Below the pieces are notes generated by a model, which had not been told where the DNA came from, did not search any database, and worked only from the letters and a program-made list of their open reading frames with translations. A DNA stretch of 64,000 nt from Dethiosulfovibrio faecalis (GTDB lineage Bacteria; Synergistota; Synergistia; Synergistales; Dethiosulfovibrionaceae): the NCBI RefSeq assembly GCF_021568795.1, contig NZ_JAKGUE010000013.1, positions 1 through 64,000 on the forward strand, written 5' to 3'. Below are positions 50,893-59,246 of this stretch, piece after piece. Positions within the stretch are counted from its first letter, which is position 1, and every line of letters begins with the position of its first letter. Position numbers and translations under genes: made by a program.

Positions 50893-52145
50893 GGTACAGA
50901 GGCGTTTCCGACGATCTTGAGTATCAGCTGGCCTCGTTGAAGGAACGTCATCGTTTTGTCGATAAGGTGTTGGATATAGTCTTGAGGCTCAACGATTTTT
51001 CGTTCCTGTCGGGTTCTACCGTTTCCAGAGAGGTCGTGCTGGGAGAGACCCTGCGGAGGTTGAAGCGACTTTTCGAGTGTTCCTCCGCCGGGTTTTATCT
51101 GGTGGACGACGAGGCCGCCTTTTCCCTGGCTCGGTTTGAGGGGGACGGAGAAAGACTGGAGGCGGAGAGGAAAATACTGTTAAAAGACGGCAGTTTCGCC
51201 TGGGCCCTTAACCGCAACAAGCCGGTTTTGCTGAAAGCCTCCGACGGAGAAAACACCGTTTTGCTTCACGCGATGTCGACTTCCACCAGGACCATGGGCA
51301 TGTTTTTGGGAATTATGAATTCCGATAGAGGAACCCTTCTGGATTCCCATCTTTATTTCGTGACGGTCGTTCTGAATTCCGCCGCCAGTGTCCTACAGTA
51401 TCTGGAGCTTTTTTCCATGGTCAGAGGCCTCAACGAAGATCTTGAATTAAAGGTCGACGAGCTGACCAGGTCGGAGAGAGAGCTTACCCTCTACAAGGAA
51501 GATCTGGAACGTCTGGTTCAGCTTCGAACCTCCGAACTGGCGGACGCCAACGCCAGACTGGGGGATACGGTTATCGGTGTCGTCGACGCCATGGGAAAGA
51601 TAGTGGAATCCAGAGATCCCTACACGGCGGGACATCAGAGACGGGTTGCCTCCATTGCCGCCACTTTGGCCGAGATGGTAGGAATGTCGGAGGACGAGGT
51701 CGAGGGTGTCCGGATAGCCGGGCTGGTTCACGATATCGGTAAGATCGCCATTCCTGCGGAGATCCTTACTAAACCGGCCAAGTTGAACAAACTGGAGTTC
51801 AAGATGGTTCAGACCCATCCCGAGGCTGGGTTCGATATGCTTCGGTCCATAGTGTTTCCCTGGCCCGTGGCAGACATGGTGAGGCAGCATCACGAGAGGT
51901 TGGACGGGTCTGGGTATCCCAAGGGGTTGTCCGGAGACGAGATACTCATGGGGGCCCGGTGCCTTGCCGTCGCAGACGTCGTGGAGGCGATATCCTCCCA
52001 TCGTCCTTACAGGCCCGGCCTAGGTATAGAGGAGGCCGTTCAGGAACTTAAGCTCAACAGAGGGTCCGGCTACGATCCGAAGGTCGTGGATGCCTGTCTG
52101 CAGCTTATGGAGGATTCCTCTTTTGTGGAGCGGTATCTTTCTTAG
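50889..52145 (+). CDS. GAF-HD-GYP cyclic-di-GMP phosphodiesterase
   Basis: A 418-residue soluble protein. A GAF-like domain (about 15-175) is joined by a coiled coil (about 178-220) to an HD-GYP domain with HDIGKIAIPAEIL and HHERLDGSGYPKG, so all active-site residues are present. No membrane segment. It is translationally coupled to the HDOD gene (ATGA), a pairing that suggests one signalling unit. Its HD-GYP part resembles that of the protein at 27961. Confidence 0.92.
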   Translation: MRYRGVSDDLEYQLASLKERHRFVDKVLDIVLRLNDFSFLSGSTVSREVVLGETLRRLKRLFECSSAGFYLVDDEAAFSLARFEGDGERLEAERKILLKDGSFAWALNRNKPVLLKASDGENTVLLHAMSTSTRTMGMFLGIMNSDRGTLLDSHLYFVTVVLNSAASVLQYLELFSMVRGLNEDLELKVDELTRSERELTLYKEDLERLVQLRTSELADANARLGDTVIGVVDAMGKIVESRDPYTAGHQRRVASIAATLAEMVGMSEDEVEGVRIAGLVHDIGKIAIPAEILTKPAKLNKLEFKMVQTHPEAGFDMLRSIVFPWPVADMVRQHHERLDGSGYPKGLSGDEILMGARCLAVADVVEAISSHRPYRPGLGIEEAVQELKLNRGSGYDPKVVDACLQLMEDSSFVERYLS

Positions 52146-52158
52146 CGAATTTTTATGT

Positions 52159-52206
52159 CAATAAACGCCGGGGCGTCCCATTAATGGGACGCCCCGGCGT
52201 TTATTG
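52159..52206 (+). terminator. Perfect 24-bp palindromic terminator
   Basis: A 48-base loopless palindrome centred at 52182/52183 (TTAA centre, GCCGGGGCG arms) after the HD-GYP gene. Its right end includes the start of the liv -35. Confidence 0.8.
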
Positions 52207-52232
52207 AAGAAGAGTGGCTATGTCTCTATAAT
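52204..52232 (+). promoter_or_regulatory. liv operon promoter
   Basis: -35 TTGAAG (52204-52209), 17-base spacer, consensus -10 TATAAT (52227-52232), with a leader of about 58 bases to livH. Confidence 0.65.
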
Positions 52233-52296
52233 ATGTTTTATTGGGGTTTTGCGGCTTGTCGAAATATTGGGGTTTGCGAGGTTGAGGAGGGGGATA

Positions 52297-53163
52297 ATGT
52301 ATCTTTTCGCGGAACAGTTCTTGAACGGCCTGGCTACGGGGGCGACCTACGCCCTGATTTCACTGGGCCTGGCTTTAGTCTACGGCGTTTTGGGGGTCCT
52401 TCACGTGGCTCACGCCGGGGTCTATATGGCCGGAGCCTACATCGGAATAGGGGTCTATTCCGTCACGGGCAACATATGGTTCGCTATGGTCGTCAGCATG
52501 ATAGCATGCGGTTTCATAGGGGTCGCTATAGAGCGGCTGGTTTATTTTCCTCTTTTGAAATACCCGCCTTACGTTCCTCTCATCAGCAGTATCGCCATAT
52601 TTACCGGTATGGAGGAACTCGTCCGTCTGGTAGCCGGTCCATCGGTGCAGACTTTCTCTTTGGAGCTTCCCTTCCCGAGTTTCGATCTGGGAGGTATTCA
52701 CGTTTCGTCCAACCTTATGGGGATATACGTCATAACCGCGGTAGTATTCTTCCTTCTGTGGTTCATCACCACCAAGACCGAGACCGGTCTTGCCATGAGG
52801 GCCGCCTCTCAGGATATGCCTATAGCCGGTGCGATGGGCATAGACAGTCGTTTCATGGTCGATTTCAGTTTCTTCGTCAGTTCGGCCGTGGCCGCCCTGG
52901 CGGGGATCTTGGTGGGGATATTCTACAATACAGTCTCTCCCGGCATGGGAGCCATACCGGCATACAAGGCTTTGGCCCTCATAGTGGTGGGCGGCCTGGG
53001 GTCCGTCCCGGGAGCGGTGGTGGGCTCCCTCTCCCTTGGAGTGGCGGAGACCCTTCTCATAGGCTACGCCGGTATCCCCCTTCCAAGAGACGCCCTTGCC
53101 TTCATAGCCATGATAGTCGTTCTTATGTGGCGTCCTCAGGGCCTGTTGGGAAAACGGAGTTAG
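52297..53163 (+). CDS. livH: Branched-chain amino-acid ABC permease LivH
   Basis: A 288-residue inner-membrane permease with about eight membrane segments. It opens with QFLNGLATGATYALISLGLALVYGV, the LivH signature, and contains GLAMRAASQDMPIAGAMGID and ALIVVGGLGSVPGAVVGS. ATG at 52297 follows AGGAGGGGG; longer in-frame starts lack a ribosome site. First gene of livHMGFK. Confidence 0.93.
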   Translation: MYLFAEQFLNGLATGATYALISLGLALVYGVLGVLHVAHAGVYMAGAYIGIGVYSVTGNIWFAMVVSMIACGFIGVAIERLVYFPLLKYPPYVPLISSIAIFTGMEELVRLVAGPSVQTFSLELPFPSFDLGGIHVSSNLMGIYVITAVVFFLLWFITTKTETGLAMRAASQDMPIAGAMGIDSRFMVDFSFFVSSAVAALAGILVGIFYNTVSPGMGAIPAYKALALIVVGGLGSVPGAVVGSLSLGVAETLLIGYAGIPLPRDALAFIAMIVVLMWRPQGLLGKRS

Positions 53164-53176
53164 GGGAGGTGTCGTC

Positions 53177-54058
53177 ATGAGCTATATAATTACCGTCGCC
53201 ACTTTCATCTCCATTCAGGCCATAGTGGCCTACGGACTGAACATAATAGTAGGATACGCCGGACAGATATCTCTGGGACACGCCGCTTTTTTCGGAATAG
53301 GAGCCTACAGTGCCGGATTGCTGGCCACCAAGGCCGGTCTGTCTTTTTGGGCCGCTTTGCCTCTGGTGATAGCTATATGTGCTGTTATAGGTATAATCTG
53401 CGGTCTTCCCAGTCTTCGTCTAAAGGCGGACTTTTTGGCCATAACCACCATAGGCATAAACTTTATCGTCGAGTCACTGTTTCTCTACGTGCCCTTTTTC
53501 GGAGGAGCTCTCGGTCTGGGCGGCATTCCCAGAGTGGTCTTTCTGGGGAATAAACTCAAGGGAGGCGAGTTCCTGGCCCTTTGCCTGGTTTTCCTGGCTT
53601 TGGTTATGTTCCTGTCCTGGTGGTTTTCCAGAAGCTGGATGGGATTGGCCTGTATATCCCTGAGGGAGGAGGAGACCGCCGCATCCAGCATGGGAGTCTC
53701 TCCCGTTAAGTTCAAACTGGTGGCCTTCGTCTTGGGGTCGGTTATAGCCGGCATAGGAGGGGCTCTCTACGCCCATCAGATGAGGTTTATCGCTCCCTCC
53801 GATTTTGGGTTTCCCGTTTCCGTCATGCTTCTGTCTCTCATCGTCTTAGGAGGCATGGGGACTTTCTGGGGACCTCTGGTAGGGGCTATCATACTGGGAT
53901 CCCTGCCTGAACTGGCCCGTCCTCTGATGGAGTACAGGATGTTGATTTACAGTCTTTTGCTTTTGGGGATGATCCGCTTTCAGCCCCAGGGATTGCTCGG
54001 TGAGGAGAGCGTGGTCTCCAGGATAATCGGCAGACATGTCGGAGGTGACAGATCATGA
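53177..54058 (+). CDS. livM: Branched-chain amino-acid ABC permease LivM
   Basis: A 293-residue permease with about nine membrane segments. The signature LNIIVGYAGQISLGHAAFFGIGAYSAG is near the N terminus, and VLGGMGTFWGPLVGAIIL near the C terminus. Its stop overlaps the livG start. Confidence 0.93.
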   Translation: MSYIITVATFISIQAIVAYGLNIIVGYAGQISLGHAAFFGIGAYSAGLLATKAGLSFWAALPLVIAICAVIGIICGLPSLRLKADFLAITTIGINFIVESLFLYVPFFGGALGLGGIPRVVFLGNKLKGGEFLALCLVFLALVMFLSWWFSRSWMGLACISLREEETAASSMGVSPVKFKLVAFVLGSVIAGIGGALYAHQMRFIAPSDFGFPVSVMLLSLIVLGGMGTFWGPLVGAIILGSLPELARPLMEYRMLIYSLLLLGMIRFQPQGLLGEESVVSRIIGRHVGGDRS

Positions 54059-54828
54059 GCGATGTCCTTCTATCCGTATCCGATCTTTCCAAGCATTTCG
54101 GAGGTTTGAAGGCGGTGGATCGGGTCTCCTTCGAGCTTGAAAAAGGGGAGATCCTAGGACTTCTGGGGCCCAACGGAGCGGGAAAGACCACCTGTTTCAA
54201 TATGATTTCCGGGGTGTACACTCCCACCGGAGGAAGTATCACCTTCGACGGAAAGCGTACCGACGGAAAAGCCCCCCACGATATGGCAGGTCTGGGAATA
54301 GGACGGACCTTTCAGATAGTGAAGCCCTTTTCCGGCCTTACCGTGTTGGAAAACGTCGTAGTGGCATTGGGTATTAGACGTTATCGCAGCCTATCCAAGA
54401 CCTTGGGTTTCTGGGGTAGCAGGTCGGTGAGGAACAGGGCGATGGGGATCCTGGATAGGGTCAACCTGAGAGGTCATGCCGATAGAAAGGCCTCCGTTTT
54501 GCCTCTCGGAGACCATCGTAGACTGGAGATAGCCAGAGCTCTGGCCCTGGAGCCCCGATTGCTCCTCCTGGACGAGTCCTTTTCCGGACTTCGACACGAA
54601 CAGATAGGGCGGATGGAGGATCTGGTTATGGATCTCGCCTCCGACGGCATCTCTATACTCTTGATAGAGCACAACATGAAGGTGGCCATGAAGCTGAGCC
54701 GACGGATCGTCATCCTCGATCATGGCAGAAAGCTGGCCGAGGGAGAGCCTCAGGAAGTGGTCAAAGATCCCAAGGTCATAGAGGCCTATCTGGGAAAGGG
54801 GGGATCCGGCGATGTTGCTTCGAATTGA
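54055..54828 (+). CDS. livG: Branched-chain amino-acid ABC ATPase LivG, altered C-loop
   Basis: A 257-residue ABC ATPase. Walker A GPNGAGKTT is intact, the LivG insertion with FQIVKPFSGLTVLENV is present, and Walker B reads LLLLDESFSGL. The signature that normally reads LSYGEQRR is PLGDHRR here, losing the Ser and the Gln, and the Pro after the Walker B Glu is Ser. The gene overlaps livM by four bases and livF by 17. It is in frame and full length, so it may rely on LivF for hydrolysis or have a tuned rate. Confidence 0.9.
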   Translation: MSDVLLSVSDLSKHFGGLKAVDRVSFELEKGEILGLLGPNGAGKTTCFNMISGVYTPTGGSITFDGKRTDGKAPHDMAGLGIGRTFQIVKPFSGLTVLENVVVALGIRRYRSLSKTLGFWGSRSVRNRAMGILDRVNLRGHADRKASVLPLGDHRRLEIARALALEPRLLLLDESFSGLRHEQIGRMEDLVMDLASDGISILLIEHNMKVAMKLSRRIVILDHGRKLAEGEPQEVVKDPKVIEAYLGKGGSGDVASN

Positions 54829-55522
54829 GGATCTTCACATATCCTACGGTCAGGTCCGGGCGGTTCACGGAGTATCCTTCCACGTGGAGGAGGGGGAGCT
54901 GGTCTCCATAATAGGGGCCAACGGTGCCGGCAAGACGTCCATCCTGAACGCGGTGATGGGTATTGTGCCTAGTTCGTCCGGTGCGGTGTTCCTGGAGGAT
55001 CGGGATCTTTCGTCCATGCCCTCCCACATGAGGGCCAGAGAGGGCATAAGGATCGTTCCTGAGAGGGCGAGGGTTTTCCCTTGGCTTTCGGTCTACGAAA
55101 ATCTTCAGACCGGCATATACGGCATGAGGGATAAGATAGACCTAGAGGAAAAACTGAGTTGGATATACAGCTTTTTCCCCGTACTGGAGGAACGGAGGGA
55201 TCAGGCCGCAGTAACCCTGTCCGGAGGGGAGCAGCAGCAGCTTTCTATCGCCAGGGCGTTGGTCTCGGAGCCTCGCATATTGCTCGTAGACGAGGTGTCC
55301 ATGGGGTTGATGCCTATATTGGTGGACAAGGTTTTCGAGATTTTACAACATCTCAACCACGAATACGGCCTCACCATCCTGATAGTTGAACAGAACGCCC
55401 TGGCCTCTTTGGAGATATCCCACAGAGGCTACGTGCTGGAGGCGGGGAACCTGGTTATGGAGGGATCCGCCGGGGATCTGATGGAGGATCCCGGGGTTCG
55501 AGAGGCCTATCTGGGCCTCTGA
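54812..55522 (+). CDS. livF: Branched-chain amino-acid ABC ATPase LivF
   Basis: A 236-residue ABC ATPase. Walker A GANGAGKTS, signature LSGGEQQQ, Walker B ILLVDEVSMGL and the switch region ILIVEQNA are intact, matching LivF. It overlaps livG by 17 bases. With a normal signature motif it should supply at least one complete ATP site of the LivGF pair. Confidence 0.93.
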   Translation: MLLRIEDLHISYGQVRAVHGVSFHVEEGELVSIIGANGAGKTSILNAVMGIVPSSSGAVFLEDRDLSSMPSHMRAREGIRIVPERARVFPWLSVYENLQTGIYGMRDKIDLEEKLSWIYSFFPVLEERRDQAAVTLSGGEQQQLSIARALVSEPRILLVDEVSMGLMPILVDKVFEILQHLNHEYGLTILIVEQNALASLEISHRGYVLEAGNLVMEGSAGDLMEDPGVREAYLGL

Positions 55523-55585
55523 TACCTATAAAGCGTCAGGCTGCTCCTGGGAGCGGTCATACCTACCTTGGAGGTGGTGCGTACC

Positions 55586-56734
55586 ATGAATAAGCTGTTG
55601 AAATTGGGGTTGTCGATCGTCTTCGTCCTTTCTCTGTTAGTGGGATCCGTCTTTGCGGAGGACACCATAAAGATCGGTCTTCTCGCTCCTCTGACCGGAA
55701 ACGGTGCCGATGACGGGATAAACGTCAAGAACTCCGTCGTCATGGCTGTGGAGGAACTGAACGCCTCCGGTGGACTTCTCGGCAAGAAGGTCGAGCTGGT
55801 CTACTACGACGATCGCAACGAACCCAAAGAAGCTGTGGGATTGGCCTACAAACTGCTCGAGAGAGACGAGGTCGTCGGAGTTGTCGGAGGTTCCTATAGT
55901 TTTCCGACCAGAGCGGTGGCTCCCATTTTTCAGGAGGAGGAGATCCCCTTCGTCGCCGCCTATGCCCTTCATCCCGACGTTACCGCCGCCGGCGACTACT
56001 GTTTCCGGATCGGTTTCCTAGGAGAGCTCGAGGGTCGTGGATGCGCCTATCTGGCGGTAGAGAAGCTGGGGGCCAAGACGGTTTCTTTGATCCATGCCGA
56101 CAACGATTTCGGCAGGACCCTTTCCACCGGCACCATGGAGTATCTCGAGAAATACGCTCCTGACGTGAAGGTGCTCTCCGACCAAGCATATCCTTTCGGT
56201 GAGAAGGACTACAAGGCCTATCTCTCCAAGATCAAGGAGGAGAACCCCGACGTAGTCATAGCCAGCGGATACTTCTTTCAGGCCGGCCCCATGCTCAAAC
56301 AGGCCAGGGAGATGGGCATCACCGCCCAGTTCGTTGGAGAGGAGGGCGCAGATTCGCCGGAGACTCCCAAGATCGCCGGAGACGCCTCCGAGGGCTTCAT
56401 AATAGCTACCAATCTGAACAGAGACGATCCTCGTCCCTTCGTTCAGAAGTACCTCAAGGAGTACAAGGAGCGTTTCGAGGTGGATACCTGCATGGTCGGG
56501 GCCTCTGCCTACGATGCCTTCATGGTCCTGGTCGACGGTATAAAGACCGCCGGGACCACCGATGGAGACAAGGTCAAGGACGCCATAGCCAAGTCCGAGG
56601 TCGAGGGGCTTACGGGAAAGGTCAAGTTCACCGAGACCGGCGAGGTCATCAAGGCGCCTGTCGCCCAGATAATCAAGGACGGTCAGTTCCGTTTCTACTG
56701 CGAGATGGACGACCCCAGGGTGATCGGCCAGTAA
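55586..56734 (+). CDS. livK: Branched-chain amino-acid binding protein LivK-like
   Basis: A 382-residue exported receptor of the Leu/Ile/Val-binding type. A signal peptide (about 1-23, VFA-ED) precedes IKIGLLAPLTGNGADDGINVKNSVVMAVEELNASGG, the usual opening. Later blocks are VGVVGGSYSFPTRAVAP, VSLIHADNDFGRTLS and ADSPETPKIAGDASEGFI. ATG at 55586 follows GGAGGTGG. It sits last in the operon, after livHMGF. The ligand may be any branched-chain or other amino acid. Confidence 0.92.
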   Translation: MNKLLKLGLSIVFVLSLLVGSVFAEDTIKIGLLAPLTGNGADDGINVKNSVVMAVEELNASGGLLGKKVELVYYDDRNEPKEAVGLAYKLLERDEVVGVVGGSYSFPTRAVAPIFQEEEIPFVAAYALHPDVTAAGDYCFRIGFLGELEGRGCAYLAVEKLGAKTVSLIHADNDFGRTLSTGTMEYLEKYAPDVKVLSDQAYPFGEKDYKAYLSKIKEENPDVVIASGYFFQAGPMLKQAREMGITAQFVGEEGADSPETPKIAGDASEGFIIATNLNRDDPRPFVQKYLKEYKERFEVDTCMVGASAYDAFMVLVDGIKTAGTTDGDKVKDAIAKSEVEGLTGKVKFTETGEVIKAPVAQIIKDGQFRFYCEMDDPRVIGQ

Positions 56735-56751
56735 CTAGAAAATAGCTTTGT

Positions 56752-56804
56752 AAGAAAGGAGAAGGCCCCGTCTATTTTCGACGGGGCCTTCTCCTTTCTT
56801 GTGT
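56752..56804 (+). terminator. liv operon terminator
   Basis: A 21-bp perfect stem beginning AAGAAAGGAGAAGGCCCCGT with a 7-base loop, downstream of livK. Confidence 0.9.
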
Positions 56805-56851
56805 CTTAAGTTAATTCTGTTTTTCAAATGAGACGTGCTAAATGTTTTTCT

Positions 56852-56880
56852 TGATATGTTAATGGCTTAGGTGTAGTATC
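56852..56880 (+). promoter_or_regulatory. Promoter of the cyclase/ADC/SDR operon
   Basis: -35 TTGATA (56852-56857), 17-base spacer, -10 TAGTAT (56875-56880), about 70 bases before the start at 56958. Confidence 0.55.
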
Positions 56881-56957
56881 GGAAAGAACATGAGAATTTT
56901 GAGAGAAAAGATGGATTACGACTTTTTATAATAAGAGATGTTATTGGAGTGATCGTT

Positions 56958-57593
56958 TTGAATGTCGTGGATCTTACTCAGGTCATAAGGGAAGGTATGC
57001 CGGTCTATCCCGGCACCGAGCCGCCAAAGATAGTTCAGGCTACAACCGTGAAAAAGGAGGGTTTCGCTGAGAAGCTCATAACCATGTTCAGCCATACTGG
57101 AACCCATATGGATGCTCCCGCCCATATACTAAAGGAGGGGGCTACCCTGGATCAGATCTCGGCGGATCGCTTCGTCGGAAGGGCCGTGGTGGCGGATTTT
57201 TCAGGACTGTCTGGGACCATAGGGCTTTCCGAACTGGAGCGTTATGGCGACGATCTGGAGGGGTGCGATTTTTTCCTCTACCGTACCGGATGGTCCGACA
57301 TGTGGGGAAAGGCGGAGTACTTCGAGGGATTTCCCGTTTTGTCCATTGAGGCCTGTGAATGGATTGTGGATAAAGGGATAAAGGGTATAGGCGTAGACGC
57401 CATATCGGTCGACCCGGTGGATTCGCTCGATCTTCCGAACCACAGGGTCTTTCTAGGGGCCGGTATGGTCATAGTGGAGAATCTCACGGGGTTGGAGGAT
57501 CTTCCATCTTCGGTGACCCTGTGCTGTCTTCCTCTGAAAATAGCCGATTCCGACGGGGCACCCGTTCGGGCGGTAGCTCTGTTGGACTCTTAA
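56958..57593 (+). CDS. Cyclase/kynurenine-formamidase-like metal hydrolase
   Basis: A 211-residue enzyme of the KynB/isatin-hydrolase (cyclase) family. The metal and catalytic motif HTGTHMDAPAHIL is intact, and the C-terminal DAISVDPVDSLDLPNHRVFLGAG matches the family. TTG at 56958 lies 8 bases after GGAG; a GTG at 56949 overlaps that site. Members hydrolyse amides, lactones or ring carbonyls such as isatin. First gene of a four-gene operon with decarboxylase- and reductase-like partners, so a ring-opening or lactone step is plausible but unproven. Confidence 0.88.
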   Translation: MNVVDLTQVIREGMPVYPGTEPPKIVQATTVKKEGFAEKLITMFSHTGTHMDAPAHILKEGATLDQISADRFVGRAVVADFSGLSGTIGLSELERYGDDLEGCDFFLYRTGWSDMWGKAEYFEGFPVLSIEACEWIVDKGIKGIGVDAISVDPVDSLDLPNHRVFLGAGMVIVENLTGLEDLPSSVTLCCLPLKIADSDGAPVRAVALLDS

Positions 57594-57627
57594 AGTCGGT
57601 CTATTTTTTGCCGCATGGAGGTGAGTC

Positions 57628-58425
57628 ATGAGAGGTCGGTTTCGTTTCAAGGATGACTTTGTGTATAAGATGCCGGTTCATTTCTCCGGCCATCCGTTCT
57701 ATCCAGTGAGGGTGGTCTATGGGGATATGACCTGTATCTCCGTGCCCTTCGAGATAGATCCGGAAAGCATCGCCCGGTTTGTTCCGGAGGATTTCGAGAT
57801 CTTGAAACCCAGGGTCGACGTCCAGTACTCCAATTGCCGCGACGTGGACTGGATGGCCGGAGGGGAGTACCGTTTGATCCAGGCCTCCGTTCCCGTGAGA
57901 TATATGGGAAACGGAGAGGGGCTCGTGGGCGACTACGTTCTTGTCATATGGGAGAACAAGGCCTGTCCCATCATAGGAGGCAGGGAGGAGGACGGTATGC
58001 CCAAGCTTTACGCCGATATCCCGTCGGAGCGGCACAAGGAGGAGCATTGGTACACGGGAGCTTCCTACGAGGGCTCTACCTTTCTCTCCATGGACTTCCA
58101 CAGGCAAGAAGAGGTGGAGTTGAAGTCCGGTGCTCTCGAGAATCACCGGGAGGTCAACTTCTTCGGCTGGAGATATATTCCCGATCTGGGAAAGGGAGGG
58201 GCCGCCCTCAGCCAGGCGACTCTCTATCCTCAGGAGATGGATGTGGTGCGTATGTGGACCGGAGAGGGAAGCCTTAACTGGACCGACTTAGGAGAAGAAC
58301 GGCATCCGGGGCAGTTTTCCATAATTCGCGAACTTGCCCGATTGCCGGTGGTCCGATGGATGGAAGCCTCTATGTTTCAGGGATCCGCCAGATTAAACGT
58401 GGCCGATTCGAGGGTGTTGTCATGA
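57628..58425 (+). CDS. Acetoacetate-decarboxylase-like protein
   Basis: A 265-residue protein of the ADC family. The fold markers CISVPFEIDPESIARFVPEDFEIL and VWENKACPIIGGREEDGMPKLYADI are present; the latter has the Lys of the active-site region (PKLY), where true ADC has the pair PKK. Only one of the two lysines is visible, so decarboxylase activity is uncertain; other members are hydratases or aldolases. The ATG at 57628 follows GGAGGTGAG, and its stop overlaps the SDR start (ATGA), so the two are coupled. Confidence 0.85.
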   Translation: MRGRFRFKDDFVYKMPVHFSGHPFYPVRVVYGDMTCISVPFEIDPESIARFVPEDFEILKPRVDVQYSNCRDVDWMAGGEYRLIQASVPVRYMGNGEGLVGDYVLVIWENKACPIIGGREEDGMPKLYADIPSERHKEEHWYTGASYEGSTFLSMDFHRQEEVELKSGALENHREVNFFGWRYIPDLGKGGAALSQATLYPQEMDVVRMWTGEGSLNWTDLGEERHPGQFSIIRELARLPVVRWMEASMFQGSARLNVADSRVLS

Positions 58426-59228
58426 ACGGATATTACGAGGACAAGGTAGCGGTAGTAACGGGAGCGGCTTCCGGCATAGGACTCGGCCTGACGGAGGAGC
58501 TTCTTGCCAGAGGGTCGAGGGCGGTCTTCATGGCCGATTTCAACGAGGAGAACCTCACCAGGGAGTCGGGTAAACTGGACGACAGGTATCCGGGGCGGGT
58601 CTTCTCCGCCCTTACGGACGTCACGTCTCTAGATCAGGTGAGGCTCGTTCTGGAAAGGGCCAGGGATCTGGACGGACATCTGGACTTTCTGTTCAACAAC
58701 GCCGGTGTCGGCCTGACCTTGCCGGTGGAGAAGGTTACCTTCGAGATGTGGCGGTCCGTCGTGGACCTGAACCTCATGGGGGTGGTGCACGGAACCTACA
58801 CGGCTATCCCTATCATGAGGTCCCAGGGCTTCGGACATATAGTCAACACGGGCTCCGTGGCCGGGAAGGTTCCGATACCGTATCAGGCAGTGTACGCCGC
58901 TACCAAGAGTGCGGTCATATCGATGACCGAGTGTCTACAGTACGAGCTGGAGTGCGAGGGGTTGAACTTCAGCGTGTTCTGTCCCGGGAACGTCCGTACC
59001 GCTATTTTCGACGGTCTCGAGCCGCCGCCGGATTCCATCTCGGTGGACGAGGCGGTGGACTACGTCCTTCAGGAGGTGGAAGATAAAATGTTGTTGATAG
59101 TTTTCCCCCAGTCGATAAGGGAAGTGGATCGTCTTTATCGGGAGGACCGTGATCAGTTTGATAAACTGGCCAGGGATCTGGCCTCGGTTCGTAGGGAGAA
59201 CTACAGGACGAAGGGGACCTATTTTTAG
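58422..59228 (+). CDS. Short-chain dehydrogenase/reductase
   Basis: A 268-residue NAD(P)-dependent SDR. The glycine motif TGAASGIGLG, FNNAGVG, the catalytic Ser in NTGSVAG and YAATK (Tyr-x-x-x-Lys) are all present. An Asp after the second strand (MADFNEEN) favours NAD(H). The ATG at 58422 overlaps the upstream gene by four bases. As partner of the cyclase and ADC-like protein it probably handles a keto or hydroxy intermediate. Confidence 0.92.
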   Translation: MNGYYEDKVAVVTGAASGIGLGLTEELLARGSRAVFMADFNEENLTRESGKLDDRYPGRVFSALTDVTSLDQVRLVLERARDLDGHLDFLFNNAGVGLTLPVEKVTFEMWRSVVDLNLMGVVHGTYTAIPIMRSQGFGHIVNTGSVAGKVPIPYQAVYAATKSAVISMTECLQYELECEGLNFSVFCPGNVRTAIFDGLEPPPDSISVDEAVDYVLQEVEDKMLLIVFPQSIREVDRLYREDRDQFDKLARDLASVRRENYRTKGTYF

Positions 59229-59246
59229 CATGGGTGGATTTTCCCG

